Below the pieces are notes generated by a model that was given only the letters and a program-made list of their open reading frames with translations, searched no databases and had not been told where the DNA came from. The translations under genes were made by a program, and so were the position numbers. From positions 558,001-622,000 of the forward strand of contig CAUVYH020000005.1 in assembly GCA_963556065.3 (NCBI GenBank): DNA of 64,000 nucleotides. Direction: 5' to 3'. Shown piece by piece: positions 8,567-18,668 of this stretch. The stretch is from JBAXTE01 sp963556065. GTDB taxonomy: Bacteria; Bacteroidota; Bacteroidia; Bacteroidales; WCHB1-69. The number at the start of each line of letters is the position of its first letter. Within the stretch, counting starts at the first letter, position 1.

Positions 8567-9070
8567 TTATTTCTTATTCAGCTCCACAATTTTCTGCTCG
8601 ATGGCGGTGGTGGAATATCCCTCCACCAAAGGAATGGTGATTACTTCTCCACCTTTTGCTTTAACTACATCGTAACCCACGATTTCTTCGGGTTGATAAT
8701 CGTTGCCTTTAACTAAGATGTCCGGTTGGATTTTCTTGATCAGTTCGTAAGGGGTATCTTCATCGAAAAGGGTTACGGCAGAGACAAAATTTAGTGAAGC
8801 CACGAGTAATGCTCGTGATTGCTGGTCGTTAATGGGGCGGGTAGTGCCTTTTAATCGGTGAACGGATGCGTCGGTATTAATCCCAATAATCAGGACATCG
8901 CCCAAATCGGCAGCTTTAGATAGATAGTTCACATGTCCGAGATGAAGGATGTCAAAACAGCCGTTGGAAAAAACAATTTTCTTCCCTTTAAATCGCCAAA
9001 ATGCGAGCATTCTGTCTAAGGATTCATCCGTTAAAACGGAATTTTCAATGAGTTCCAGCTTTGTTTTCAT
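8567..9070 (-). CDS. rfaE2: D-glycero-beta-D-manno-heptose 1-phosphate adenylyltransferase
   Basis: A 167-residue cytidylyltransferase-fold enzyme that makes ADP-heptose for the lipopolysaccharide inner core in the cytoplasm. The signature NGCFDILHLGHVNYL contains the HxGH nucleotide-binding motif; GINTDASVHRLKG, RPINDQQSR and KGNDYQPEEIVG are typical of the adenylyltransferase half of HldE. It is a stand-alone domain; no kinase half (RfaE1) is attached. Its start overlaps the end of the YbhN-like gene by 26 bases, indicating cotranscription, and 47 bases separate it from the downstream PLP enzyme. Confidence 0.92.
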   Translation of the reverse strand: MKTKLELIENSVLTDESLDRMLAFWRFKGKKIVFSNGCFDILHLGHVNYLSKAADLGDVLIIGINTDASVHRLKGTTRPINDQQSRALLVASLNFVSAVTLFDEDTPYELIKKIQPDILVKGNDYQPEEIVGYDVVKAKGGEVITIPLVEGYSTTAIEQKIVELNKK

Positions 9071-10067
9071 CGGTTTTTGTTTTAGTAAAAGCTACTAGAA
9101 TTAACGACAATACGCCAAAAATTACTATCATGAGTTCCTGAACGCTCCAGCCCACCCAGCCTGCAGAATATCCAAGAATTTCGGGAACTCCATATAGACT
9201 CAAGGCCTCGGCAATAATTACCGGATACAACCCGATTCCACCCTGTACCAGCATAAAAGCTACAGTGCCAAAAACCAGACAGGTAAAGGCGGCCATTGGC
9301 GTTAGCCCTGAAAGTCCGTCGAAGGCAAAAAAGCAGATCCAAGTCATGAAAAAATAGCCTACCCAAATGAGCAGAGTATAGAAAATGAAAAGGACTCTTT
9401 TCTTTATTCTTGTTACAGAAATTATTCCGTGCCACATTCCGATAACCAGTTCTTCAATTTTGGCGAATAGTTTTACTTTACGAAGTTTTTTTCGGAATAC
9501 AATCCACAGAATCAGTAACCCTAAACCTAAAGCCAAAACAGCCCAAAACAGTATGGATCCGGAATTGGAAGAATTTCCGAACATGGGTTGGAAAACGCGT
9601 CGATCGACATAATTGTGGATTCGGTCGAACTCCAACCAGAACACAATAAAAAACAATGCAATAAAAATCGCCATATCAATAGCTCTTTCAGCGATGATGG
9701 TTCCAAAGGTTTTTTGGAAAGGGATTTTTTCGTATCGTTGTAAAAAAGTGCATCTCAGCACTTCTCCCAAGCGAGGAACGGCCAAATTAGCCAAATAGCA
9801 AACCATCACGGCATAAAAAGAGTTCGCTGTGGAGGGGTTATATCCCATGGGTTGCAGCATTAGCTTAGAACGGGCGGCTCGGGCATAATGGCTCACCATG
9901 CCAACCAACAAAGAAAGCAATAGCCAGCCGTATTTAGCCTTTTTAATATTCACAAAAATTTCATCGATTTGCTCACTGGTAAGTTGGCGGACAAATATCC
10001 AGATAAAAAACGCACCTAATCCAAGGAAAAAAAGGACTTTAAGAATTGTGAATATGATCTTCTTCAA
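9045..10067 (-). CDS. YbhN/UPF0104-like membrane protein (flippase-like domain)
   Basis: A 340-residue polytopic inner-membrane protein with about eight hydrophobic segments. It belongs to the lysylphosphatidylglycerol synthase transmembrane (UPF0104, flippase-like) family: LRPAR-like stretches appear as HYARAARSKLMLQPMGY, then NLAVPRLGEVLRCTFLQRYE and GTIIAERAIDMAIF. The synthase's soluble aminoacyl-transferase domain is absent, so it probably does not modify lipids by itself; related proteins have been proposed to move lipids or lipid-linked intermediates. It sits between panD and rfaE2 in a compact run, overlapping rfaE2. An envelope role is inference. Confidence 0.8.
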   Translation of the reverse strand: MKKIIFTILKVLFFLGLGAFFIWIFVRQLTSEQIDEIFVNIKKAKYGWLLLSLLVGMVSHYARAARSKLMLQPMGYNPSTANSFYAVMVCYLANLAVPRLGEVLRCTFLQRYEKIPFQKTFGTIIAERAIDMAIFIALFFIVFWLEFDRIHNYVDRRVFQPMFGNSSNSGSILFWAVLALGLGLLILWIVFRKKLRKVKLFAKIEELVIGMWHGIISVTRIKKRVLFIFYTLLIWVGYFFMTWICFFAFDGLSGLTPMAAFTCLVFGTVAFMLVQGGIGLYPVIIAEALSLYGVPEILGYSAGWVGWSVQELMIVIFGVLSLILVAFTKTKTDENKAGTH

Positions 10068-10078
10068 TTGATTTGAAA

Positions 10079-10420
10079 TTAAAGTTTGTTGTTGTTTGGA
10101 AAGACGACCTGCGGACGGAACGATTTGGCTTCTTCAAAATCCATAAATCCATAGGAGAGAATGATGACCACGTCGTGAACCAGTGCTTTACGGGCGGCAG
10201 GTCCATTGAGACAGATGACACCGGAATTGCGCTTTCCTTTAATTACATAGGTTTCGAGGCGCTCACCGTTATTTAAGTTGACAACATGTACTTTTTCGTT
10301 TTCAATTAAGTTTGCGGCTTCCATTAACGCTTCATCTATCGTGATGCTGCCAATATAGTCCAAATTAGCTTCGGTGACGATTGCGCGATGAATTTTTGAT
10401 TTTAATACTTCAATATTCAT
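10079..10420 (-). CDS. panD: Aspartate 1-decarboxylase
   Basis: A 113-residue pyruvoyl enzyme that converts aspartate to beta-alanine for pantothenate synthesis. The self-cleavage site is visible as G24-S25 in LDYIGSITID; Ser25 would become the pyruvoyl group. Other conserved parts are NGERLETYVI and GAA-like NGPAARKALVHDVVII. Length is within the usual 110-140 residues. It lies 23 bases after panC and 11 bases before the YbhN-like gene, so beta-alanine production and its use by PanC are in one operon. Confidence 0.95.
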   Translation of the reverse strand: MNIEVLKSKIHRAIVTEANLDYIGSITIDEALMEAANLIENEKVHVVNLNNGERLETYVIKGKRNSGVICLNGPAARKALVHDVVIILSYGFMDFEEAKSFRPQVVFPNNNKL

Positions 10421-10443
10421 ATTATGTTTTCTGATTTTTTAAA

Positions 10444-11284
10444 TTAATTAAGGGATAAATTGTCGATAAGTCTCACTCCTCCAATCCAAATGGCGATAAA
10501 AATTCTAGCGTTTTTTAAGGATGAAAAATTGTCGATATGTTGCAATGAGGACTCTTCTGCAATTTCGATATATTCTGTTTCAAATTCGGGATGCAGCAGA
10601 AATTGGGATTGAGCATATTTAATAATCTCTTCGGGTGTATGAGTCGAAATCATCTGTCTGCAGCCCAGCAATGTGTGGTAAATAAATGGTGCTAAAGCTC
10701 TGTCGGATGGAGATAAACGGACATTCCGGGAACTCATGGCCAGCCCGTCGGATTCGCGTACAATGTTGCAACCGATAATTTCAACTGGAAGTTTAAGTTG
10801 CTTGGTCATCGCCCGAATGATTTGTAGTTGTTGGAAATCCTTTTCGCCGAAATAAGCTCGATGCGGCTGTATCATTGCAAAAAAACGACTCACAATTATC
10901 GCGACACCATTAAAATGTCCCGGCCTACATGCGCCTTCCATTACCAATTCGAGTTGACCAAATGAAAATTGTTCGGTAGCTTCGTTGGGAAACATATCTT
11001 CAACCGAAGGCATGAATAAAACTTGGCAATACGGTTCGATGAGTGCAATATCGAGTTCCGGTGTGCGAGGGTATTTGGCTAAATCTTCGGGGTTGTTAAA
11101 CTGGATGGGGATTGACAAAAATACTGCAAACGGTAACGGAGTTTTCTGCTGCACATTTTCTGATAAGAGAAAGATGTCCTTCGTGAAGTGCACCCATCGT
11201 TGGAACATACCCGATACTACTATCTTGAGATGTGATTTTTTGAAGTGTATTTTTTAGCTCTGCAGCTGTTTTACAAATAATCAT
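10444..11284 (-). pseudogene. panC: Pantoate--beta-alanine ligase, one frameshift
   Basis: Reads as a 279-residue PanC, the ATP-dependent enzyme joining pantoate and beta-alanine to form pantothenate. The first frame (11284 to about 11100) has VPTMGALHEGHLSLI with the HxGH motif and SVTVCSIFVNP; the second (to 10444) has QFNNPEDLAKYPRT, GHFNGVAIIVSRFF, YFGEKDFQQLQII and SSRNVRLSP with the KMSKS-like region. The shift sits in the run GGGG at 11105-11108: removing one base gives FVNPIQFNNPED without other change. The product is therefore probably intact in the organism. Its start overlaps the thioredoxin-like gene end. Confidence 0.88.
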
Positions 11285-11846
11285 TTTCTTCTATACTTTT
11301 ATGAAGTTCATAGTATATTATTTGGCGGAAATAATATTTTAAAATATCTTTTTCTATGCTATTTTGAGGAGTTTCGACTATTCTTCCGATCTCTATTCCG
11401 TTGCGATAAAAGATAAACGTAGGGGACCTTTTCAATCTTTAATGCTGAAAATATCCATACTCCCGGCTTTTTTTTAGTCGATCAACACCGATGATTTCAA
11501 TTTCGTTGAATTTTGAAGCTAGCAAGCTGTTGATTTTATAAAAACCGTGGGAACTTGCTCTTTGCTGTCTCCGCACCATGTACCGAGAACAAGTATAATT
11601 TTAATCTCTCCGTTTTCAATAGATAGAAAATGGTTGATTTGGTTAACTAACAAAGTGTCGGGAAGATAATTTGAAAACTCGGAAGCATAGCTTAATCCGA
11701 ATTCACCTTCGGTTAAAAATTGGAAATCGGTAGCTCCAACAAGAATCATTGTTTGACTTTTTTTCATCCATAACCTTATCGGGTATTTGAGCGGTGACAC
11801 TTACCGTAATACAAAAACATAATGCAAAGGCTAGCAAATATTTCAT
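11271..11846 (-). pseudogene. Secreted thioredoxin-like protein, several frameshifts
   Basis: Across frames this reads as a roughly 190-residue exported thioredoxin-fold protein. It starts MKYLLAFALCFCITVSVTAQ (signal peptide), continues QTMILVGATDFQFLTEGEFG, then LVLGTWCGDSKEQVPTF, where WCGDS replaces the usual WCxxC and leaves a single active-site cysteine, and later SLLASKFNEIEIIGVDR, FSALKIEKVPTFIFYRNG and IGRIVETPQ. Removing single bases from runs (A7 near 11765, T5 near 11540, C4 near 11425 and others) joins the parts. It heads the six-gene minus-strand run. A redox role with one cysteine would be unusual; the family includes non-redox members. Confidence 0.65.
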
Positions 11847-12245
11847 AATCCATGTGATTAATCAATCTTTTTTACTTAAAATCAAATATTTAGAATCCAG
11901 AGATAAAGATGATTATATTTTTTTAAATTCGAATTTCAGGCAAAAGTACAAAAAAACTGTCAAATAGATGAAAAGAGAAAAGAAGTAAAAAGATATTCTA
12001 AAGTATAGCTATTATGAATGAATGGTGTTTGTGTGGAATAAGTGAACAAGCAAAAATAGGTTGAAGGTGTAGAATAATCTCGAAATATCGGAAATTTTTG
12101 ATTTTACGAATTATCAGTTAAATCTTTAGTTGTGCAATCTGAGCAATTTGGTAATTTATGATTTTTTGAGAATTACATGCGAATATCATTTTTTTATCCC
12201 CAAACTATTTTATAATTTCGTGCTCGGAAAAAAACGATAAAAATT
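11847..12245. other. Gene-free A/T-rich divergent promoter region
   Basis: No gene is seen in these 399 bases between divergent genes. On the minus strand CAAAAGTA at 11941-11948 reads TACTTTTG, a -7 box for the thioredoxin-pan-rfaE2 run. No clear -7 box was found for the plus-strand acyl-CoA synthetase. The rest is A/T-rich without clear hairpins. Confidence 0.5.
11941..11948 (-). promoter_or_regulatory. -7 box of the thioredoxin-panC-panD-rfaE2 run
   Basis: Minus-strand TACTTTTG followed by C matches TAnnTTTG, about 95 bases before the first ATG at 11846. It would drive six closely packed genes. Confidence 0.45.
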
Positions 12246-14324
12246 ATGATAAATCAGCAATTAATGAATCCCCGCAGTATCGTAGTCATTGGTGCATCAA
12301 ATGATACGAGTAAGCCGGGTGGAAAAAATATTAAAAAAACATTATTGATGGTGGCTTTAAAGGTCCGTTGATGGTGGTAAATCCGAAGGAGTCGGAAATA
12401 CAGGGAATCAAGTGCTATAGTAATGTGAATGAACTTCCCGAAGTGGACTTGGCAATATTAGCTATTGCGGCAAAATATTGTCCCGATTCGGTGGAAGTAT
12501 TGGCAAAACGGAAAAATACACGTGCATTCATTATTCTTTCTGCCGGTTTCAGCGAAGAAAAGTGCTGAAGGTAAAGCTCTAGAACAGCGAATTGTTGATA
12601 TCGTGAATAGTGTTGATGGCGTATTAATCGGTCCCAACTGTACCGGTGTTCTCACTCCAAGCGCTCATACGATTTTTCACCTATCCGATTCCGAAGTTGG
12701 ATGCTAAAGGGTGCGATTTTTGTTACCGGCTCAGGAGCTACGGCATGTTTTATTCTGGAATCAGGAATTTCTAAAGGGCTTACGTTCGGTAGTGTTATTT
12801 CTGTTGGAAATTGTGCGCAGACCGGTGTAGAAGAAATATTAGAATATTATGATGTTACCTTTAATCCGGAAACCAGTTCCCGGGTGAAGATATTATATGT
12901 GGAAAAACATTATAAACCCACGAAAAATTGCTCAAACACGCATCGTCGTTAATTCGCAAAGGATGTCATATTGCGGCCATTAAATCGGGATCATCCGAAG
13001 CCGGAAGTCGGGCTGCATCATCACACACGGGAGCACTTGCAAGTTCTGACGTTGCAGTTGATGCATTGTTTCGCAAAGCAGGTATAGTACGTTGCGGGGG
13101 GCGAGAAGAACTTATCAATGTAGCTTCTGTGTTTATGCATCCGGCATTGGAGGGAAAAAACATTGCGATTATCACTCATGCCGGTGGTCCTGCAGTTATG
13201 CTTACCGATGTGCTGTCGAATGGTGGAATGAATATCCCTGCGTTGGATGGACCGGTTGCTGATGAGTTATTGACAAAACTCTATGCAGGGCTCTTCCGTG
13301 CATAATCCGATAGATTTTTTAGCTACCGGAACAGCTGAACAACTAGGAACAATTATCGACTATTGCGATCAAAAGTTTGATAATATCGACGGAATGGTGG
13401 TTATTTTTGGAACCCCCGGTTTGGTGCCGTTATTTGATGTTTATGAAACTGCTTGATCAAAAGATGAAGACGATCAGGAAACCTCTTTTCCCGGTTCTTC
13501 CATCTATAATTACCACGAAAGACGAAATTGCGGAATTTCTGTCAAAAGGCAGAATAAACTTTCCTGATGAAGCTGCTTTGGGAAATGCTCTTTGTAAAGT
13601 GATCAATACTCCTAAGCCAATGGCGGAACATGCTACTCAGCCGGAAATAGACAAGGCATTGGTAAGAGCGGTTATCGATAGTGCCGAAGATGGTTATTTA
13701 AGCCCCGAAACACGTTATTTCACTACTCGATGCAGCAGGAATTCCACGTGCCGGACAAGCAACTGTTTTTACCTGTGAATCTGCAGTGGCAGAAGCTGAT
13801 AAATTAGGATATCCCTTGGTAATGAAAGTAGTAGGCCCTGTTCATAAATCCGATGTGGGTGGCGTGGTGCTCAATGTGAAAGACAAAGAGACTGTTGCAC
13901 GCGAATTCAATCGCATGATTCTTATCCCCGAAACCACAGCAATCCTCATGCAACCGATGCTTTCGGGAACGGAATTGTATGTTGGTGCAACCTGTGAAGA
14001 TAAATTTGGGCACATGATTCTATGCGGAATGGGTGGGGATCTTTATCGAAGTATTGAAAGATGTTCAGGGCTGCTTTGGTCCCCTGTAGTTAAAAGCGAA
14101 GCCATGCAAATGATCCATAACCTCAAAAGTTATAAAAATCATCAAGGGGGGTTCGTGGGCAGGAAGGTGTGGACGAGCGCATAAATTCGGGGGAAAATAA
14201 TTACCCGTTTTGTCTGCTTTGTTGCTTGCAGCGCCTGAAATTACAGAGATGGACTTAAATCCGTTACTCGGGAAAAAAAGATAAAGTGGTTGCTGTAGAT
14301 GCACGAATCTGTATTAAAAAATAA
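12246..14324 (+). pseudogene. ADP-forming acetate/acyl-CoA synthetase, many frameshifts
   Basis: Across frames this is a fused alpha-beta NDP-forming acyl-CoA synthetase of about 690 residues, which converts acyl-CoA, ADP and phosphate to acid, CoA and ATP. In order one reads the CoA-binding domain (IVVIGASNDTSKPGGK, GGFKGPLMVVNPKE), the succinyl-CoA-ligase-like domain (FVTGSGATACFILESGIS, SVGNCAQTGVEEILEY, SSHTGALASSD with the phosphohistidine-site region) and the ATP-grasp part (LGYPLVMKVVGPVHKSDVGG, ITEMDLNPLL). I count roughly 17 one-base insertions, nearly all in homopolymers (for example A6 12323-12328, A7 12333-12339, A4 12558-12561, G6 near 14145). No missense damage is obvious, so I suspect sequence error. 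Confidence 0.82.
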
Positions 14325-14350
14325 TATATCTCCTATAAAAAATTATAAGG

Positions 14351-14380
14351 AAGACTTCTATTAGCATAGAGGTCTTTTTT
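14351..14380 (+). terminator. Rho-independent terminator after the acyl-CoA synthetase
   Basis: AAGACTTCTA and TAGAGGTCTT pair (one G-T) around TTAGCA and are followed by a T-run. It is 26 bases past the synthetase stop. Confidence 0.75.
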
Positions 14381-14397
14381 ATATCCTCTTTTTTTTG

Positions 14398-14405
14398 TAA
14401 GTTTG
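14398..14405 (+). promoter_or_regulatory. -7 box for dipeptidyl peptidase III
   Basis: TAAGTTTG matches TAnnTTTG, 27 bases before ATG 14433. It supports 14433 as the true start although the frame is broken just after it. Confidence 0.5.
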
Positions 14406-14432
14406 TGCTTTAATATAAATATTTTTAGAATT

Positions 14433-16486
14433 ATGAACAGATTGTCAAAAAAAAGTATTGATTTTAATTTTTATTGCAATGATTATTTCAGCGATTTCTA
14501 TGGATGTAAAGGCACAGAAAAGTGATCCCAAGTATAACTATCTTCTTGAACAGTTTTGCAGATATAAAAAATCATGCGTTATACCGTTCCGGGGTTTGAT
14601 CAGCTGACTTTAAAACAAAAAAACGTTAATTTATTATCTCAGTCAGGCTGCACTTTGCGGCAGAGATATTATCTGGGATCAGAACTGCAAGCTGAATCTT
14701 CCGATTAGAGCTACCCTCGAAGGCATTGTGCTTAATTATAAAGGAGATCGCAAGAGTAAAGATTTTTGCAAACTTTATGGTTTATGTAAAACGAGTGTGG
14801 TTTTCTAATGGAATTCACCATCACTATTCTAATGATAAGTTTTTTCCTGAAATATCCAAAGATTATTTTGCCAAACTGATTAAACAGTCCGTAGGAGCAA
14901 AATTCCCCATAGGAAAAGGAGAGTCGATGGCTCAATTCATCACTCGCATGACTTCTTATATTTTTGATCCAACAGTGGCTTCAAAAAAAATCAGCTCGGA
15001 TAATACTCAAGATTTAATTAAGCTATCGGCTTCCAATTTTTATGACAATGTGACCGAGAAAGAAGCCGAGGATTTTTATTACAAATTTAAAGTCAAAGAT
15101 ATACGAAATCATACTCCGGTATCTTATGGGCTAAATTCCAAACTGGTTAAAGAAAATGGAGAGGTAAAGGAATTGACATACAAAGTTGGAGGGTTGTATT
15201 CAAAACCGATCGAAAAAATTGTATTTTGGCTTAATAAAGCAAAAGATGTGGCCGAAAATCCTGCACAAAAAGCACATATCGAGAAGTTGATCTCATTTTA
15301 CCAGACCGGTGATTTAAAGACTTGGGACGAGTACAACGTGCTTTGGGTAAAAGATGTAGAATCAGCCGTAGATTATGTAAACGGTTTTATCGAAGTCTAT
15401 GGAGATCCGATAGGGATGAAAGCTACTTGGGAATCGGTGGTGAATTTTAAGGACGTTGAAGCGACTAAGCGCACCGAAAAAATCAGTAACAATGCACAAT
15501 GGTTTGAAGATAATTCGCCGGTGGACTCAAAATTCAAGAAAAAAGAGGTGAAAGGAGTTTCCGCAAAAGTAATTACGGTCGTTCAACTGGGTGGAGATTG
15601 TTACCCTTCAACCCCGATAGGAATTAACCTACCGAATGCGAACTGGATTCGCAAAGATTACGGTTCAAAATCGGTAACAATGGAGAATATTACTTATGCT
15701 TATGATCAGGCTGCAACAGGAGATGGCGTTCTGGAAGAGTTCTGCTATTCTCCGGAAGAAATTAATCGAGCTAAAAAATACGGTTCGCTTGCCGATAATT
15801 TACATACAGACCTTCACGAATGCTTAGGTCATGGTTCTGGACAAATGCTTCCCGGAGTTTCCGACGACGCTTTAAAAAATTATCATTCGGCTTTAGAAGA
15901 AGCTCGTGCCGACCTTTTTGCACTCTATTATGTTATGGATCCTAAAATGGTTGAGATTGGACTGATAGAAAGCCTTGAAGTGGCTAAAGCGCAATATGAT
16001 AAATATGTCCGTAACGGCATGATGGTTCAGCTTACCCGTATCGAATTCGGAAAAAATATTGAACAAGCTCACTTGCGCGACCGTTCATTGATTGCTCATT
16101 GGTGCTTTGAAAAAGGTGCTGCGGAAAATATAATCGAGAAAAAAGTAAAAGATAACAAAACATATTATATTATTAATGATTATCAGAAGCTTAGAGTATT
16201 ATTCGGACAGTTGCTTGCCGAAATTCAGCGAATTAAATCTACCGGCGATTATGAAGCGGGAAAAACTCTGATTGAAGACTATGCAGTTAAGGTGGATTCT
16301 GAAATTCATAAAGAGGTACTTAGCCGTTATTCAAAATTAAATGTGGCTCCTTATGGTGGATTTGTAAACCCGAAACTTACCCTGATTGAAAAGGGTGGTA
16401 AAGTAACGGATGTTAAAATTGATTATCCAGGCGATTATACTAAACAAATGCTTGAATATAGCGGCAAATATTCATTTCTGAAATAA
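14433..16486 (+). pseudogene. Dipeptidyl peptidase III (M49), N-terminal frameshifts
   Basis: A zinc dipeptidyl peptidase of about 680 residues that removes dipeptides from peptide N-termini. The zinc motif is HECLGHGSG, the HExxGH form known from Bacteroides DPP III, with the second motif EEARADLFALYY. Reading across frames, the N-terminus is MNRLSKKVLILIFIAMIIS (an export signal ending near VKAQ), then PKYNYLLEQFADI and VPGFDQLTLKQK. From about 14768 to 16486 a single frame is intact. The N-terminal shifts are extra bases in A- and T-runs, continuing the error cluster of the preceding genes. A signal peptide suggests periplasmic location. Confidence 0.87.
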
Positions 16487-16502
16487 AAAAAATTCTTAAG
16501 TT

Positions 16503-16550
16503 AAAAAAGCGAAGAGAAATTTCATTTGAAATTTCTCTTCGCTTTTTTTT
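16503..16550. terminator. Strong bidirectional terminator
   Basis: AAAAAAGCGAAGAGAAATTT pairs perfectly with AAATTTCTCTTCGCTTTTTT around an eight-base centre. It separates the converging dipeptidyl peptidase (stop 16486) and aminotransferase (stop 16584). Confidence 0.92.
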
Positions 16551-16583
16551 AATGCTTGATATAGAACAAAAATATTATAATCG

Positions 16584-17900
16584 TTAATTCTTATGGTTTT
16601 CGTTGAATTTCTTTAAACGATATTCCAGATCGGGAAACTGACTTTCGTTTACCAGCGATACACAGGCGCGAAGTCCTTCGGTGCGGCTACTTCCTGTAAT
16701 TGCCAAAGAAATGGCACTAATTCCGTAAAATAAGAATTCTTCAAGCAGCTCTTCGCCACTCATTCCTGGATAGGAAACCGTAAAGTAAAAGCCATCCGCA
16801 ATGGGAACGCCGTTGTCGGTATCGTAAACGATTTTGAATCCATTTTCGGTGAACAGTTTTTTCATTGTGGCGGCTTTGTGTCCGTAAACTTTAACTTCTT
16901 CAATAAAATTGTATTTGCCGTCGTTACATGCCTTGAGAATCGCAGCCATAGCATATTGTGCCGAATGGGAAGTTCCCGAACTGATGCAATATACGCATCC
17001 GTAAATCATTGCTTTACCAAAATTTGTGTTTCCAAATTGGACTTTTAAATCGGGATACTCCGTGTTGAAAAGAGCATCAGAAATAACCATTAACCCAATG
17101 CGTTCACCGGCATAACTAAATGCTTTAGAGCTGGAAATAAACAAAACGTATTTTTCGGTATAATGTGCAACGGTCGGTTGATAAGGCGGTTGTCCCGGTT
17201 GAGAGATGTCTCTACGAAAATCCATACCAAAATATGCTAAATCTTCAATAACTACGGCATCATACTTTTTGGCAACATCAGCAATTATTCTTAGCTCTTC
17301 ATCGGTAAAGCAAATCCACGAAGGATTATTAGGATTTGAATAGAGAATCGAATGAATATTTCCTTTGGAGAGGTAGCTTTCCAATTTGTCGCGCAATTTG
17401 CTTCCACGAAAATCATACACATCAAAGGTCTCGAATTTTAGTCCTAATGCACGATGTTGCTGTTTCTGCACTGGAAATCCGGGGTCGATAAAGAGTGTGG
17501 TGTCTTTTTGCTTGTTGGCTTTAGACAGTAGCATAAATGCGGCAAAACCACCCATCATAGAGCCGACCGTAGGAATAATGGATTCGGGTTTAACATTGAT
17601 GTTGAGGTAATTTTTACAGAATTTGGACGCTTCGGTTTTTAATTCCGGAATGCCTTCAATGTCTGGGTAGAGCGAAGCTACTCCACTTTCGAGGGCTTTA
17701 ACCTGTGCTTTTACTCCATAAGTTGAAGCGGGAATTCCAGGAATTCCCATTTCCATGCGGACAAACTTTTGTCCAGTAGCATCCTCAATTTGATTAATCA
17801 GTTTTTTTACCTCACGGATGGAAGCTTTTCCAATGTTGGGTAATTTACTCTCTGCAATTTTCTGCTTTACGATATTAAAATCGATAGGTGTGTCTTTCAT
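16584..17900 (-). CDS. Class I/II PLP-dependent aminotransferase
   Basis: A 438-residue fold-type-I aminotransferase. The PLP-binding lysine lies in FISSSKAFSYAGERIGLM, preceded by YSNPNNPSWICFTDEEL and EDLAYFGMDFR, and followed by an arginine-containing C-terminal RACVSLVNESQF. The region between residues 60 and 130 (MGIPGIPAS, YPDIEGIPELK, VGSMMGGFAAFM) fits the aspartate-aminotransferase-like group, but I cannot name the substrate. It lies 26 bases downstream of the Mpv17-like gene and is presumably cotranscribed with it. It ends at a strong terminator. Confidence 0.85.
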   Translation of the reverse strand: MKDTPIDFNIVKQKIAESKLPNIGKASIREVKKLINQIEDATGQKFVRMEMGIPGIPASTYGVKAQVKALESGVASLYPDIEGIPELKTEASKFCKNYLNINVKPESIIPTVGSMMGGFAAFMLLSKANKQKDTTLFIDPGFPVQKQQHRALGLKFETFDVYDFRGSKLRDKLESYLSKGNIHSILYSNPNNPSWICFTDEELRIIADVAKKYDAVVIEDLAYFGMDFRRDISQPGQPPYQPTVAHYTEKYVLFISSSKAFSYAGERIGLMVISDALFNTEYPDLKVQFGNTNFGKAMIYGCVYCISSGTSHSAQYAMAAILKACNDGKYNFIEEVKVYGHKAATMKKLFTENGFKIVYDTDNGVPIADGFYFTVSYPGMSGEELLEEFLFYGISAISLAITGSSRTEGLRACVSLVNESQFPDLEYRLKKFNENHKN

Positions 17901-17926
17901 ATTTTATTTTTTTCTTTTTTTTATTG

Positions 17927-18627
17927 TTATTTTGCATTTCCTTTGCTCGCAGCGATAGCTAGAATTATGCCCAAAGCAATTCCCAACAATGCGGCAAACA
18001 AAATGCGGTATTCTTCGGGGAGAATAAAGGTAATGGTGTGTGCGGGGATCCAGAATAAAGGAATGGTTCGTTTAAAAACAAAATTCCATTGGACCTTCCA
18101 GTTCATTGTGGATATAATTTCTCCTACTTTTACCGGAGTATAAATAGCAGATATTTTTCCGCCATGTTGTAAAATGTGGGTGTCTGTAATCTTGTGCAGG
18201 GTCATCATAACAGGCCCGAAAATGGTATTCATAAAGGTGCTGATGCAAAATGCAATGAGCAATTTTCCTCCGGAAAATCCGGGTGCAACAAAAACGTCCT
18301 TAGCCTCTTTCCAGTCCATTTTAGTAAGGAAATTCAATGTCCCGGCAGTAAAAATATCGAAACTTAACTTGATGGTGCATCCTAAAAGTCCCCAAACCAG
18401 AGCTCGTGGAAGCAATCCGAAGCCCTGCGGCATGTATTTCCCGGTACGGATACGTGAACCTAAGGTCTCTCCAAACGTTGCCAATAAAGCAAATTTCACA
18501 AAACTCATAAGCATGCCGTGTTCCTTGTTCAGGTTTTCGTAGCCTGAAAGGATTTCAGGAAAGATAAAAAAATGGAGATAAGAATACTATAAATCCGGCG
18601 AATACATAGATGTCTGCTTTCTTCATT
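17927..18627 (-). pseudogene. Mpv17/PMP22-like membrane protein, N-terminal frameshifts
   Basis: An intact frame runs from 18514 to 17927 (195 residues); joining the upstream frame from ATG 18627 gives about 232 residues starting MKKADIYVFAGFIVFLSPFF. Two extra bases explain the break: the A7 run at 18566-18572 and GG at 18600-18601. The C-terminus (NWKVQWNFVFKRTIPLFWIPAHTITF, then LPEEYRILFAALLGIALGI, in separate pieces) resembles the Mpv17/PMP22 family of small membrane proteins known mainly from mitochondria and peroxisomes. About four to five hydrophobic segments are visible. Function in bacteria is unknown. The family call is by eye. Confidence 0.6.
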
Positions 18628-18668
18628 CCGTTGTTTTGGTTGATTTTGTTGTTAATAATAATTCTCTA

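Noticed and set aside
12246..14324. Programmed frameshifting in the acyl-CoA synthetase
   Set aside because: About 17 shifts, no single slippery site or structure; neighbours show the same error type.
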